A DNA stretch of 64,000 bases from Locusta migratoria. Taxonomy: Eukaryota; Arthropoda; Insecta; Orthoptera; Acrididae. Numbering within the stretch: position 1 is the first letter of the stretch; each line of letters opens with the position of its first letter. The translations under genes and the position numbers were made by a program. Location: NCBI GenBank assembly GCA_026315105.1, contig CM048750.1, positions 165,258,549 through 165,322,548 on the forward strand. The letters run 5' to 3'. The notes under the pieces were generated by a model. The model saw nothing but the letters and a program-made list of their open reading frames with translations, was not told the DNA's origin and made no database searches. Below are positions 9,750-20,620 of this stretch, piece by piece.

Positions 9750-10204
9750 ATGACGAAACGTAAAGGCGTTTCCAAGAAACTACAATTTAGGGGAAACACG
9801 TTTAGAAAGCTGGGATTTAATAAAAATAAATAACCGTTCAAATGTTTGTATAGCTTATGGGACTTAACTATGGGATCATCAGTCCCTAAACTTACAAACT
9901 ACTTACGAAGTAGCTAACACTAAGGACAGCACAAATATCCATGCCCGAGAGGGGATTCGAACCCCCGACCGTAGTGGCCGTGCAGACCGTGACTGAAGCG
10001 CCGCAGTCCCCTCGGCCACTGCGGCCGGCGGGATTTATTCCTGGTGAAAATAAGATCACTGTGCTGCAACATTGCGAAAAAATTAGGATAGCCGATGCAC
10101 ACAGGTCTGCATATAATATTGCCAAAAAAGCAAGACACACATCCAAGAAGGTGTAACACCTGTTAGAGGCCAAAGAAGGGCCATCATATGCAGCAGGAAA
10201 GTTT
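9750..10204 (+). pseudogene. Lys/Arg-rich transposon ORF remnant split by a SINE
   Basis: A frame opens with MTKRKGVSKKLQFRGNTFRK at about 9750. It breaks at the SINE (9820-10029), and after removing the SINE and one TSD copy it continues in frame with IPGENKITVLQHCEKIRIAD, then a basic stretch to a stop at 10154-10156. The same frame continues to EGPSYAAGKF and a second stop at 10202-10204. The basic N-terminus and the acidic-Gly-Pro...Gly-x-Phe end recall the two ends of an uncharacterised transposase family, implying a large internal deletion. That family assignment is from memory and is weak. Confidence 0.45.
9820..10029 (-). mobile_element. tRNA-derived SINE, minus, 8-bp TSD
   Basis: Flanked by GGGATTTA (9812-9819; 10030-10037). 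The tail end has extra A-rich sequence (AATAAAAATAAATAACC-type) before GTTCAAATGTTTG. B box GGATTCGAACCCCC. Inserted in the basic ORF remnant. Confidence 0.92.
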
Positions 10205-10557
10205 TAATTAAATTTAAGTAAACCATTTCAAAAGTTTTTCTCTCTATGAAGTCAATTTCCCGCAAACTAAAATTTTCAGTACATATGCCCCATTGTATCA
10301 GAAACTATCATAGGTAAATGAATGAAATTTTCAGAAACTCTGCAGAACATAAAAAGCAACCTGTGGCACTACATTCACTAATATTCCCCCATTAGAAAGA
10401 TTACAAGATAATATTTTCTGCAAAAAACTTAATTTTTTGTTAATAAATTTAAAAAAATCATTTCTTAAAAACTATAAAATGGATAAGGTAGATTTAGTAC
10501 AGTTGATTATTAGCATTGTGTAACATACAGTAAAAATATTGAGGTCTGTCTTCACAT

Positions 10558-10560
<3 letters not shown>

Positions 10561-10593
<33 letters not shown>
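10561..10593 (+). repeat. Poly(T) tract, 33 bp
   Basis: An uninterrupted T run. No LINE or SINE end can be tied to it. Confidence 0.95.
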
Positions 10594-10670
10594 CAGAAAT
10601 GGGTCAGATACTTGCCTAAATTAACATGGGTTAGATAGGCATGGTGTGACAGGATGTGGCCCCCTTTGAA

Positions 10671-11290
10671 ATCGTGTCCAGCTGCGACCATCTCCCCCTG
10701 GGAACCCACCGCAGACTAACTTGTGAATACAGCGCAAGCTTATGTACTTATTATTTAATTACTTTTTCCACATTGCAGATAAGGGACTCCATAATACCTA
10801 AAACATAAACCAAAGTGTAATAAAAAGCCGTTGAGGTCTATTTCAGTTTCATTCTTACAACAACTGCAATTTTTGTTTAATAAACAAAAATAAATTGCAA
10901 CAACGAATTCTTATCATATTATTGTTATATACCCATATCAACTTCAGATACTCAGCTTCAAAGTGAATCGTAGTTCACTGAAATTCGTTATGAGGTTCTT
11001 GAGTTACACATCAAACAGTGTGTCGCGTTCGGAAAATGACGTTAACCTTACCGAATTTTAACTTGGAAAATAGTAATCATTTAGTGGATAACTTCCAGAT
11101 AGTTATTTCCTTTTACTTAAATTGGCGCATGTAGAAATTATTAATTACTTAAAAAAAGATTAGGTCAATTTTCTTACTTTTTAACCGATTTGAAATGGAA
11201 TAGCCCGTGGGTCACGCCTTTTTATTCCTGCTGCTGCTGATGCCGCACTGCCCGCCTTTTCTGCGAGTGTCGTTCCAACAGTGAACCAAC
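10671..11290. other. Anonymous AT-rich DNA
   Basis: No recognisable coding sequence or repeat ends. Confidence 0.45.
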
Positions 11291-11306
11291 CATCGCGAGT
11301 GTAAGT

Positions 11307-11507
11307 TCAAAATGTTCAAATGTTTGTTAAGCTTAAAGGACTTAACTACAGGGTCATCAATCCCTTAACTTACAAACTACTTATTAACTACCTTATACTA
11401 AAGACGACACAAACATGAATGCCCGAGAGGGCATTCGAACCCCCGACGGGGAGCGGTCTCGCGCACCGGAGCATAGCGCCTCAATACGTCCGGCCACTCC
11501 GCCGCGA
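11307..11507 (-). mobile_element. tRNA-derived SINE, minus, 13-bp TSD
   Basis: Flanked by CGCGAGTGTAAGT (11294-11306; 11508-11520). It belongs to the 'GGGGAGCGG...AGCATAGCGCC' head subfamily. The B box is intact (CATTCGAACCCCC). Confidence 0.94.
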
Positions 11508-11621
11508 CGCGAGTGTAAGTGAAACCGGCGAACGCAAAAATGACGAGGTTGAATTATTCCGTCCCACGAGTGTTGATTTACGATTCGTATGTGCGTGCGT
11601 ATTGTCCACAGATTGTTAGAA

Positions 11622-13435
11622 CATTGTTGTTGTTGTGATCTTCAGTTGGCAGACTGGTTTTTTGCAGCTCTCTACGCTACCCTGTCATGTGCAAATTCCT
11701 TCATCTGACAAAACGAACAGCAACCTACATCCTTTGGAATCTTCTTACTGTATGCGTCCCTCGGTCTCCCTCTACGATTTTTACACCACACACTTCCTTC
11801 TAATGCTAAGCTGACTGTTCCTTGATGTCTCAGAATGTGTCCCACCAGCCTATCCTTCTCTTGGACAGGACATGCCAGAAACTCTTTTTATTCCCAATTC
11901 GGTTAAGCACCTCCTCATTAGTTACGTGGTCTACCCATCTAATTTTCATCACTCTTCTGTAGAACCACATTTCAAAAGCTTCTATCATCTTTTTGTCTTA
12001 ACTCCTTATCGTCCACATTTCACTCTCATATAATGTTACACTCCAAACTTTTAAGAAAGGATTTCCTAATATTTAAATTAATATTGGATGTTAACAAGTT
12101 TCGGATCTTTAGGAATACTTTTCTTCCCATAGTCATTCTGCATTTTATATCTTCTTTACTTCGGTTATCAGAAGTTATTTTGCTACCCAAATAACAAAAC
12201 TCATCTACTACTTTTATTTCCTCATTACCTAATCTAATTTCTTCAGCAATGACTGATTTTCTGATGCTACATTCCATAACCCCCTTTTACTGTTGTTAAT
12301 GTTCATCTTATATCTTCCTTTCAACTATTTCATCGGCGAACCGCGAACTTTTTATTTCTTCTCCCTGAACTTTCTCTCCAAATTTCTACTTGCATTCCTT
12401 CACTGCTTGCTCAATGTACAAATTGAACAACATTGGGGAAAGGCTACAACCCTGTCTTCCTTCCCAACCTCTGCGTCCCTTTCCTGCCCTTCGACTCTAA
12501 TAACCGCTGTCTGGTTTATGCATAGTTTGAATATAATTCTTCGCTCCCTATATTTTACAGCTGATACCTTCAGAATTTGGAAGAGTGTATTCCAGTCGAC
12601 ATTGTCAAAGGCTTTCTCCAGATCGACAAACGCCAAAAACGTAGGTTTGCCTTTCCTTAGCCTATCTTCTAAGATAAGTCGAAATGTGAGTATTGGCTCC
12701 CGTGTTCCTTCATTTCTCCTAAATCCAAACTGATCTTCTTCGAGGTCGGATTCTACAAGTTTTTCCATTTGTCTGTAAATAATTCGTGTTAGTATTTTGC
12801 AACCATGACTTATTAAACTGATAGTTCTGTAATTTTCACATTTGTCTGCACTTGCGTTCTTTGGAATTGGAATTACAGTATTCTTCTAAAGTCGGAGGGT
12901 ATTTCCCCTGTCTCATACATCTTGCATACCAGGTGATACAATTTTTTCATGACTGGCTCTCCTAACGACATAAGCAGTTCAAACGGAATATCTTCTACTC
13001 CAGGGGCGTTGTTTCGACTCAAATCCTTCAGCGCCCTTTCAGATTATTCTCGCAGTATCATATCTCCTATCTCACCATTCGCCACATCGTCTTCCACTTC
13101 TAGAATAATACCTTCAAGTTTATTTCCTTCGTATAGGCCTTCTATATAGTCCTTTCATAGTTCAGATTTCCCCTCTTTGCTTAGTAGTGGTGTTCCTTCT
13201 GAGTTCTTGATATTCATACAGCTTTTTTTCTTGTCTCCAAATATCTGTTTTATTTTCCTGTAGGCGGTATCTATCTTTCCTCTAGTTATGCATTATTCTA
13301 CGGTTCTGCATTTTTCCTCTAGCCACTCCTACTTAGCCAGTCTGCATTTCCTATCAATATCATTTTTCTGACGTTTGTACTCCCTTTTGCCTGTTTTTAT
13401 TGCTGAATTTTGAAGAGAAGTATCAAAAATACTTT
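11622..13435 (-). pseudogene. LINE reverse transcriptase pseudogene (second LINE, minus)
   Basis: Minus strand: KCENYRTISLISHGCKILTR (near 12790-12850), then DQFGFRRNEGTREPILTF, the palm block FLAFVDLEKAFDNVDW (12590-12650), and after a break the post-catalytic block EIKVVDEFCYLGSKITSD (about 12160-12215). Downstream, FEMWFYRRVMKIRWVDHVTNEEVL (near 11900-11980) is the usual LINE C-terminal block. The FADD box region is degraded. The 3' end is a (CAA)n tail at about 11622-11640. Frames shift repeatedly, so it is dead. It belongs to the same broad group as the LINE at 289-3985. Confidence 0.87.
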
Positions 13436-13440
13436 TTATA

Positions 13441-13594
13441 TCTAAGGGAATTAACTGCTTGCAAACTGCATTAACTTACTTATGCTAAGGACGACACACA
13501 CATCCACGTACGAGGGAGGAGTCGAACCTCCGACGGCGAGCAACCACGCGCTCCTCAGAAAAGGGCCTTAGATCGCTGTCCACTCCAACGCAGC
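13441..13594 (-). mobile_element. tRNA-derived SINE, minus, older subfamily
   Basis: Partial copy: the tail is shortened and the body and head are preserved (CTAAGGACGACACACAC, GGAGTCGAACCTCCGACGG, CTCCAACGCAGC). The head is of the 'GAGCAACCACGCGCTCC' type. Confidence 0.8.
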
Positions 13595-13811
13595 ACAAGT
13601 GTCCGAATTCCGTATCGTGACATAATTCAGAAATTAATTTCGTGGTACGGCAAGCGTTTGTGACAAGAAGCACAAACAACGACGTATATGCTCAGAGAAT
13701 GTCATCTAGATGACATTGCTTACCATCTGTCAAATTCCCATTAAATATCTATTAGACATCTTCCACAAGAACAAAAAATTATTGCACCTCTGTGCAAAGA
13801 GCAACTAAGTT

Positions 13812-14230
13812 CCCAGAATGAAACTTTCACTCTGCAGCGCAGTGTGCGCTGATATCAAACTTCATGGCAGAATAAAATTGTATGAAACTTCCTGGCAGAT
13901 TAAAATTTTAATATACCAGGTAGTTTCACATCAGCGCACACACCGCTACAGAGTAAAAGTATCTTTCTGGAAACATCACCTTAGGCTGTGGCTAAGCCAT
14001 GTCTCCTCCATATCCTTTCTTCAAGGAGTGCTAGTCTTGCATGTTCGCAGAAGAACTTCTGGAAGTTTGGAAAGTAGGAGGCGAGGTACTGGCGGAAGTA
14101 AAGTTGTGAGGACGGGCCGTGAGTCGTGTCGAGATAGCTCAGTGGTAGAGTGCTTGCCCGCGAAAGGCATAAGTCCCAGGTTAGAGTCCCGGTTCCCGCA
14201 CACAATTTTAATCTGCCAGGAAGTTTCAGT
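13812..14230. mobile_element. tRNA-related repeat with AATCTGCCAGGAAG end, 9-bp TSD
   Basis: Flanked by AACTAAGTT (13803-13811; 14231-14239). The left part holds inverted copies of GAAACTTCCTGGCAG-type sequence. The middle (13980-14120) is a conserved body that also appears at 42880-43020. The right part is a tRNA-like unit GAGATAGCTCAGTGGTAGAG...GTCCCAGGTTAGAGTCCC ending in AATCTGCCAGGAAGTTTC. The tRNA-like part has recognisable A and B boxes, though the B box has TTAGA in place of TTCGA. Length is 419 bp. Confidence 0.87.
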
Positions 14231-14239
14231 AACTAAGTT

Positions 14240-14950
14240 AAGGTACTATAAAGTGCTAACGCACTATAAAGTAACAATACCGTAAGATCCTGTGCAGAGG
14301 GTTAGATTTTACGATTGGGTTTTGAAACAAGTGAATTACACTGAAATGTATCCTTACCTCATTCTGTTTTCAGACGAGATCGGAATAAAACTGTAGCCTG
14401 GACAGGAAATAAGCCTTATGCAAAGCACTTTATTATTATTATTATTATTATTATTTATATCACCCGAACATGTTTCGGCACTTATTTTCTTCTGTGGGTT
14501 TGTGCCTTTATTTTCTGAAATTGTTTTAGATGTTTCAGTTTTTTGTGTTGAATAGATATTTGGATAAATTGTTTACACACCTACATTAAGTTATTGGCAG
14601 GATTTATATGCTTGCTTATATTGAGCAATCACGAGATTTTTACAGCTTGTGGTCTGTAACAACAAACGGTTTTATTTCTAAAAAGGAAAGATTTATTGTA
14701 CTTTAGATTCGACATTATTATTGAATTTAGCATTATGTAGTTATTTAGCTCCTTATATAGTATCTAGCATGCAAAATCCCTTATAAATACTTCCAAAACC
14801 CATCTGAATGCTACGTTTTACACTACTAACACGTGATATGACTCACACACGTAATTTTTGTGGAAAGCAGTTAGTGCAACACATATGCAGCAAACCACAG
14901 TGGATCAGCGCTGTTAATTTTGAGGTGACAGTGCGGTTGGTTTCCGTAAA
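14240..14950. other. Anonymous DNA with (TTA)n
   Basis: A (TTA)n tract lies at 14428-14456. Otherwise no recognised feature. Confidence 0.45.
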
Positions 14951-14951
14951 C

Positions 14952-15141
14952 GTGCCGTAGTGTAGAGGCCGAGTGTTCTTAGGCGCCTCTCTGCGCAGCG
15001 TGCGGTTGCTCGTCGTCGGGGGTTCGAGTCCTCCCTGTGGCATGGGTTTTTGTGTTGTCCTTATCATACTTTATTTTAATTATTTTGTTAGCCTATGGGC
15101 TGATGACCAACGTACTTAAGTCTCTTAGGTTTACAAACATT
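14952..15141 (+). mobile_element. tRNA-derived SINE, plus, older subfamily
   Basis: Head GCCGTAGTGTAGAGGCCG, 'GCGGTTGCTCG' block, B box GGGGTTCGAGTCCTCCC, body TTTGTGTTGTCCTTA and tail GGTTTACAAACATT. Diverged in the TAAGTAGTTTG segment. Confidence 0.88.
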
Positions 15142-16450
15142 AGAATTTTCTATACGGAAATGGTAGTAGCGAGTAAGTTTCGTTTGGTGGTTCATATGAT
15201 AGAGTAACGCGTTTGCCACCGTCGCCGATTTGAGATGTTATCCGAGACTTCATAATCATCGGAACTTCAATCTTGCTTGTCACTTAGCAAAATTTATTAG
15301 TTATAATTAGCAGTGAATAAGTATTGCGATCATTGAAATTTGTTTTTTCGTGATGACTATTGATTTTTCTGTAAATTAATAACAGAATTTACGTAAACTG
15401 AATTGGGTCTACTCGTATCGAGAAGAGAGCCAGTGATTTCGAAATAGCACTCTGCTTCATGTCTAGTGGAATAAACTTATATATCTTATGTTGATCAGAA
15501 TAACGTCTAAATTACTTTTCTATAGTTCACTTACGGAACTTTATATTCTTTTCAGTTATTCGCTGCTAATTTTAAACGCTGGTATTTTCTTTGCTGTACG
15601 GATATTCTTTGATACTGAAGAAGAATTAATCGGTACACACATCTGCTTCATCACATTATGATTATTATGTCGCTTCAGGGCTTGTAGAGACTAAATATCT
15701 GGGAACTAATAACACAGCAGTTTAGTCCCCTTTAAACACAACAACTACTACTACTACATATCTTCCGTCAGTGTCTTATGTACCCACCACGACAGAATGA
15801 TGTTATCGTTACAAGAAAATTTCGCTGACAATATAACGCGAAAACGAGTTGAAACTTGATGTTGATGTCTAAATAAAGTGAAATCGTATATATTTACGAA
15901 ATATAATGAACTTTGCTGTTTTCTCTTGCAAATAATGTAGTAAATCTGATGATACAAGGTAGCAAATATTTATAATTCTTGCAGATACAATAACGAAATA
16001 GGGTTTTGCCTTCCCTTTTCTGATAGCTGAGGATCGTGTCTTACCTTAAAATAATAGTTTATATATCATGCAACGAAATAGAATATGACTGCATTGAAAG
16101 TACCGAAATTGGGGAAAAAACTAAAAAAATTAATTTTAGAAATTTAAATAAGCGAAAAAAGGTTAGGTTGAGTCAGGCGAATGGTAGAAGCGATAACAGA
16201 GTAAGACGAAGCTGGGAAAAATCTCAAAGGAACGGTACAATTAACACCAAATATAGCGAATAAATAATGTAAAAATTGGTAAGGAAGCAAAGCGATTGGG
16301 GAAAAATACGAAACGTGGTAAAAATATGACTAAGAGATAACAAAAATACATAGAAATAAATACCAAATTTTGGGAAAAATAGTACAAGATGTGCCAAAAA
16401 ATAATATCAAAATTGCTCAAAAGTACAAACGAAATTTCCGAGCAGCAATT
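15142..16450. other. Anonymous AT-rich DNA
   Basis: No recognisable ORF, repeat end or RNA. Several short open frames (for example 15754-15957 minus and 16036-16263 plus) have composition-driven, low-complexity translations. Confidence 0.5.
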
Positions 16451-16453
16451 TTA

Positions 16454-16605
16454 GCGTGGTCTGGAACGCCACGTTGTGGATTGGACAGTTGTTCCAGTAG
16501 GAGGTTAGAGTCGTCCCTTTGGCGTGGGAGTGTGTTAGTTTCAGTTAAAGTAGATCGTAAGTCTAGGGACCGATGAACTTAGCAGTTCTGTCGTTTAGGA
16601 TTACA
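16454..16605 (+). mobile_element. Highly diverged SINE copy, plus
   Basis: The GTGGTCTGGAACGCC head, a weak B box (GAGGTTAGAGTCGTCCC) and the GTCTAGGGACCGATGA block in the right order and spacing support an old SINE. Confidence 0.6.
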
Positions 16606-17320
16606 TGTACTTACACTTTACAACGGAAATTAGAAAATAAAAAATAAAAAAGGATTAAAAAAGTGCCATGTTAGAGAGAATTAGGCAAATAGTACACACC
16701 TAATCGGTAGGCATTAACACAGTGTTTGTCAAAAAATAAGACGAATTGTGAAAATGCACCGTAATTTGAAAACAATAACAACAAAAACAGCAAAATAATT
16801 ATACGAAAACGAAATAAAAGCATGAAATCAGTACATAAATAACGGTAAAATTAGCAAAACAAGGATTTTTGAATAAAATAGCGCTGTTTTTGTCTAAAAG
16901 GGAGCACCGATATTGCCTAAAAATAACGAAATCAACATAAAAATTAGCAAGAAAGTGACCTTTTTTTCATTTAAACCACCAGCAGGAGGAATTTGTTGCT
17001 ACCAACGTATGGTTTTAATGCGAATTTGAAAATACATAAATCTAATACATAAAAATTAATGTTTGTTTGTTCGTATTTTATACGTGGGCATACCATACAT
17101 CCGATTGCGATAACACTTTGTCCTCTCATTGCTTGCAATCGCGCGAAGCTTATAGGCATGCTAAAATTAATGTCCTATGGTGGATGGCGAGGGTGCTTTA
17201 CAATTTGTTAATTGATTTCTGGAAATGACTGGACGGATACGAATGAAATTGAAACAGAGGTACCTCATACACTGATTAATGCATGGGCTACCTTTCGTAA
17301 GCTACCGTAAGGTGCGCGGC
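16606..17320. other. Anonymous AT-rich DNA
   Basis: A-rich degenerate sequence without recognised genes. From about 17060 it resembles the degenerate repeats of 17.1-20.6 kb. Confidence 0.4.
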
Positions 17321-17333
17321 GGAGAGTACCTTA

Positions 17334-17513
17334 AATGTTCAAATGTTTGTGAAGCTTAAGGGTCATCAGTACACTTACCAACTACTTATGAACTACCTTA
17401 TACTAAAGACGACACAAACATCCATGCCTGAGGAGGGATTCGTATCCCCGACGGGGAATGGCCTCGCGCGTCGGAGCATAGCGCCTCAATGCGCTTGACC
17501 ACTCCACCGCAGC
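17334..17513 (-). mobile_element. tRNA-derived SINE, minus, 12-bp TSD
   Basis: Flanked by GAGAGTACCTTA (17322-17333; 17514-17525). Same head subfamily as 11307-11507. A short internal deletion removes the GGACTTAACTACGGG segment. Confidence 0.94.
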
Positions 17514-17708
17514 GAGAGTACCTTACAATGGGTTAATACGTTCGCTACTCCTTCATGCTGAAACAGGTTTCACTGATCACCATGAAAGTCAGCACATAAA
17601 TGTTTTGATATAGGAGATTACTATAATCTGCGAGCCAGAGTATTTAGCGACTTTGACACCGTTTGATCCGTCACCATGAAACTTGGCGCATATTTGTACG
17701 TTTTCATA

Positions 17709-17995
17709 TATAGGAGAGAGAGGAGTAGGTGGAGGAGGAAACCGACAGAAAGGGGAGCGAAGAGAGGGACAGAAAGAGGGGAGAGGAGAGTGAAGGAGAA
17801 TGAGAGAGGGGAGATAGGTGAGGGAGGTGGAGGAGTAAACGAACAGAGAGAAGAGAGAGAATAGCAAAAGCGAAAGTTAAAAGGTTGAGGAGGCACGGAC
17901 TGATGAGGTGGGGGAGATGGGGAAGGTGGACATGAAAAGAGAGAGGGCGAGGACAGGAGAGAGAAAGAAAGAGAATGTGGACTGAAAGACAAGAG
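17709..17995 (+). repeat. Polypurine (GA-rich) tract, ~290 bp
   Basis: The plus strand is almost entirely purine with variable GAGAGG/GGAGAGA phrasing. The long open frames here on both strands are artefacts of this composition (runs of Arg/Glu/Gly on plus, Pro/Ser/Leu on minus). Confidence 0.85.
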
Positions 17996-18310
17996 GGAAG
18001 GACATAATTTCCTCACTGCTCTAAATGTACATACTTTTTACCGTCTAATAATGAATTGTAAGGTAATTTGAAACCGGTAATTGTTAAACAACAACATTTT
18101 AAATGAGAGGCACTGGTTTCCGCCATTTCAAGCAAAGTTTACACTCCATACTGCATAACTGTTGTTTGGAAAACCTGTCGGTTTTTGGCGACTTCGATGG
18201 TGTCACGTCAGGGTTATGTTTCGATCTATTGTAAAATATTTACTTTTACCAACACAGTTGTTGATTAATTTTGTATATTTCTGCGACTATGTTTAGTGTG
18301 ACAGCTTCAA
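17996..18310. other. Anonymous intergenic DNA
   Basis: Nothing recognised. Confidence 0.4.
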
Positions 18311-18322
18311 TAAAACAAACTT

Positions 18323-18517
18323 GTCAGCCTGCCGCGGTGGCCAAGCGGTCTGCGGCGCGCCAGTCATGGTCTGCATGGCCACTACGGTCGGGGTTTCGAA
18401 TCCCCCCTCGGGCATGGATATTTGTGCCGTCCTTAGTATTAGCTAGTTTATAAGTAGTTTGTAAGCTTAGGGACTGATGACCCCGTAGTTCAGTCCCATA
18501 AGTTCTTCAAACATTTG
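18323..18517 (+). mobile_element. tRNA-derived SINE, plus, 9-bp TSD
   Basis: Flanked by AACAAACTT (18314-18322; 18518-18526). Near-consensus younger copy: GCCGCGGTGGCCAAGCGG head, B box GGTTTCGAATCCCCCC, tail TCTTCAAACATTTG. Confidence 0.94.
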
Positions 18518-18526
18518 AACAAACTT

Positions 18527-20375
18527 TACAGTTTAATTTTGGAGAGGGCGAAGAGTTTCCTTTTGTTTGCGAACCTTTCTTTCTTAAGCAGGGAACCAGT
18601 TCGTGTGTGTGTGTATACTCGCGGTCGCTCGCGCTCGTCTGTGTGTGTATGTGTGTGTGTGTGTAAATCCAACGTTAGGTATACTAAAGCGTTGACTAAG
18701 TTAGTAATTTTATTGTGGAAGACTCGCTGCATTGGTTTTCACGTTGTTGACGTAAAAGTCTAAAAGAAAATCTTTCATCTACTGTGTCAGTGTCGTGTAA
18801 TTCGTATCAGTTCACGTTACACGCTTAGCTAAGCACAGTACGAAAAACAGGATATTTGCTGCTGACACAGCATTACTTTGATCCGGTATTAGTGGCCCCA
18901 CTTTCAAAGTAAAATAAACTTGGCTCACCGTATCAGAAAAGCAGTGGGAATATTTGCATAATTAATGGACGCCATCCAGCAAGGTAATCATAAACAGGTA
19001 TTTTAGGAATAGCAGACGTCCCAGCAAATGCATAATAAACACTCCCGACTCATCTGTTGACACAGATGGTCCACTGACAGCGATCGCCCAGCTGTAAACA
19101 GGAGACCTCACTTATGCGTCACACCCAATGATATCTGCTTGTGGTTACTCCCGCAGAATTGCGTTGCCGACGCTCTTGCAAGGTCGGGGGTTTGAACCAG
19201 AACAGAAAAATACTATCAGATAGTGAAGGTCGTCCCCCACACGTACAGCAATTATCTAATCTTAATTTGGCTAGCTTTATGCTGCATAATAAGATATGCA
19301 AAACATATCCATCCGTAGCATAAGGCAAACTTGAGAGTAACACTACCCTATATTACATGAACTTTCTCGCGACTATATTTCACCTCACATTTCATCAAAA
19401 ATTATTTAGAAGACATTTTAACGTACTAGATTCACCCCTGATATCTTCTGCGACAACAAAAGAAAGTCTATTACCCGATGGAATGGTGTCTTATAAGTCA
19501 CTGAACTCGCCGGTGAATATGTTATGGCAACAAATGATGTAAAACCTCACAGACCCTTTATGTCCAGTGAGTATCTGTTTCATGAGCATGCAGTTCTGGT
19601 TTGTGGCATTTGATTCTGAGGAAAATTTCTTACATGACGACAACGTATGGTGAGAGGAAGGATGTAACAGATGATACGGAAGGTGTTATCTTAACTACAG
19701 AGCCAACATTAATATAAATATTTTTTAAGAAAAATGAATTATGTATGTTATTTCTTGTGTTTGTCTGTGTGTGTTAAGTTGTATCTTTATGTATTTTATT
19801 TTAATTCTTAACATTTTTTTTTATTTTTTACTTGAATTTAACGGTATTCACATTTTATTTCTTACTGACTGGAAACCCAGCGTTACCTGGGTAATTATTT
19901 ATTTGAATCTTCTTCTTTTCGCGTCTACGTCTGTCTGTCACCTTCAGTTCCCTGTCTTTGTCGATCTCCTCATCCTCCTCTCTCACTTCATCACTCCTCC
20001 CCCAAGCTATGAAAAATTACATGTATCTACGAATTTTCATGACAGTCGGTGCAACGGTGTTAAAAATTATTGGAAGGTAACCTTCGCCATACACATTAAG
20101 AAATTTTGTGTAGACAGCGACTTTCCACATGTTTGGAACCTATAGGGTGCAAAATGACATCAGTAATGGAATAAAACTACGAATTGGTTTTTAAGGTACC
20201 CTCCATCATCCAACTTGCGAAATCTTTGATATTGCTCTTGTTTTGAACGTGAAGCGTGCAAAATTTCATCAAGATAGGAATATAACTGTAGACTTTGTAG
20301 AAGTTTAGAGGGGAATAAAAGGGTAGATTTCTCTACATTACAAACAAACCTTTTGTGTTAGTGGGCGGTTTATCA
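18527..20375. other. Anonymous DNA with TG-rich patch
   Basis: A TG-rich simple patch lies at 18603-18663. An open frame at 19741-20145 (plus) has no domain I recognise and reads through AT-rich sequence. From about 19980 onward the DNA resembles degenerate long repeats. Confidence 0.4.
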
Positions 20376-20376
20376 T

Positions 20377-20620
20377 TACCTCAATTTATGACGTCATATC
20401 CCCTGAACTATGTTTCGTATTTGTTATTGCCCCCACAATATTAGTACCCCCATCGTAAGAATATGTGCACCAAATTTGGTTAAATTCGGTCCAGTGCTTC
20501 ATTGTCACATGATGGAGCAGTTTCTGACATATTTGTTATTGACGTCATATCTTCTGACTATGTGTTGCACGTGATGCTTACACATCTTGGTTTGAAAGTT
20601 GTGATGATACTGCTGGCCGT
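20377..20620. repeat. Degenerate dispersed repeat (GACGTCATAT family)
   Basis: Contains TTTATGACGTCATATCCCC, a 'GTAAGAATATGTGCACCAAA' phrase and ATTCGGTCCAGTG. The same ordered phrases recur at 33718-33870 and 34195-34337. Non-coding; the origin is unknown. Confidence 0.6.

Larger units (their letters stand above)
9328..10670 (+). mobile_element. Deleted TTAA-type DNA transposon with Lys/Arg-rich ORF (tentative)
   Basis: The left end TTAAGGGGATCACACCGTGG (9328-9347) has a partly matching inverted end near 10638-10668 (GGCATGGTGTGACAG...GGCCCCCTT). Between them lies the short basic reading frame 9750-10204. The right flank reads TTTGAA rather than TTAA, and the two ends differ by an extra ~10 bases, so the boundaries are provisional. 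TTAA targets are known for piggyBac and Kolobok/T2-type transposons; I cannot assign the superfamily. A T33 tract lies at 10561-10593. Confidence 0.4.

Noticed and set aside
12293..12733. 146-codon plus-strand open frame
   Set aside because: It lies exactly antisense to LINE RT coding (FVDLEKAFDNVDW region) and has no similarity of its own.
13818..14285. 155-codon open frame
   Set aside because: It spans a tRNA-related repeat and its flanks; the residues reflect the repeat, not a protein.
17621..18016. 131-codon minus-strand open frame rich in Pro/Ser/Leu
   Set aside because: It is the complement of the polypurine tract; the translation is pure composition bias.
19140..19215. SINE head with GGTCGGGGGTTTGAACC
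   Set aside because: Only the B-box-like phrase matches; no body or tail blocks follow, so chance cannot be excluded.
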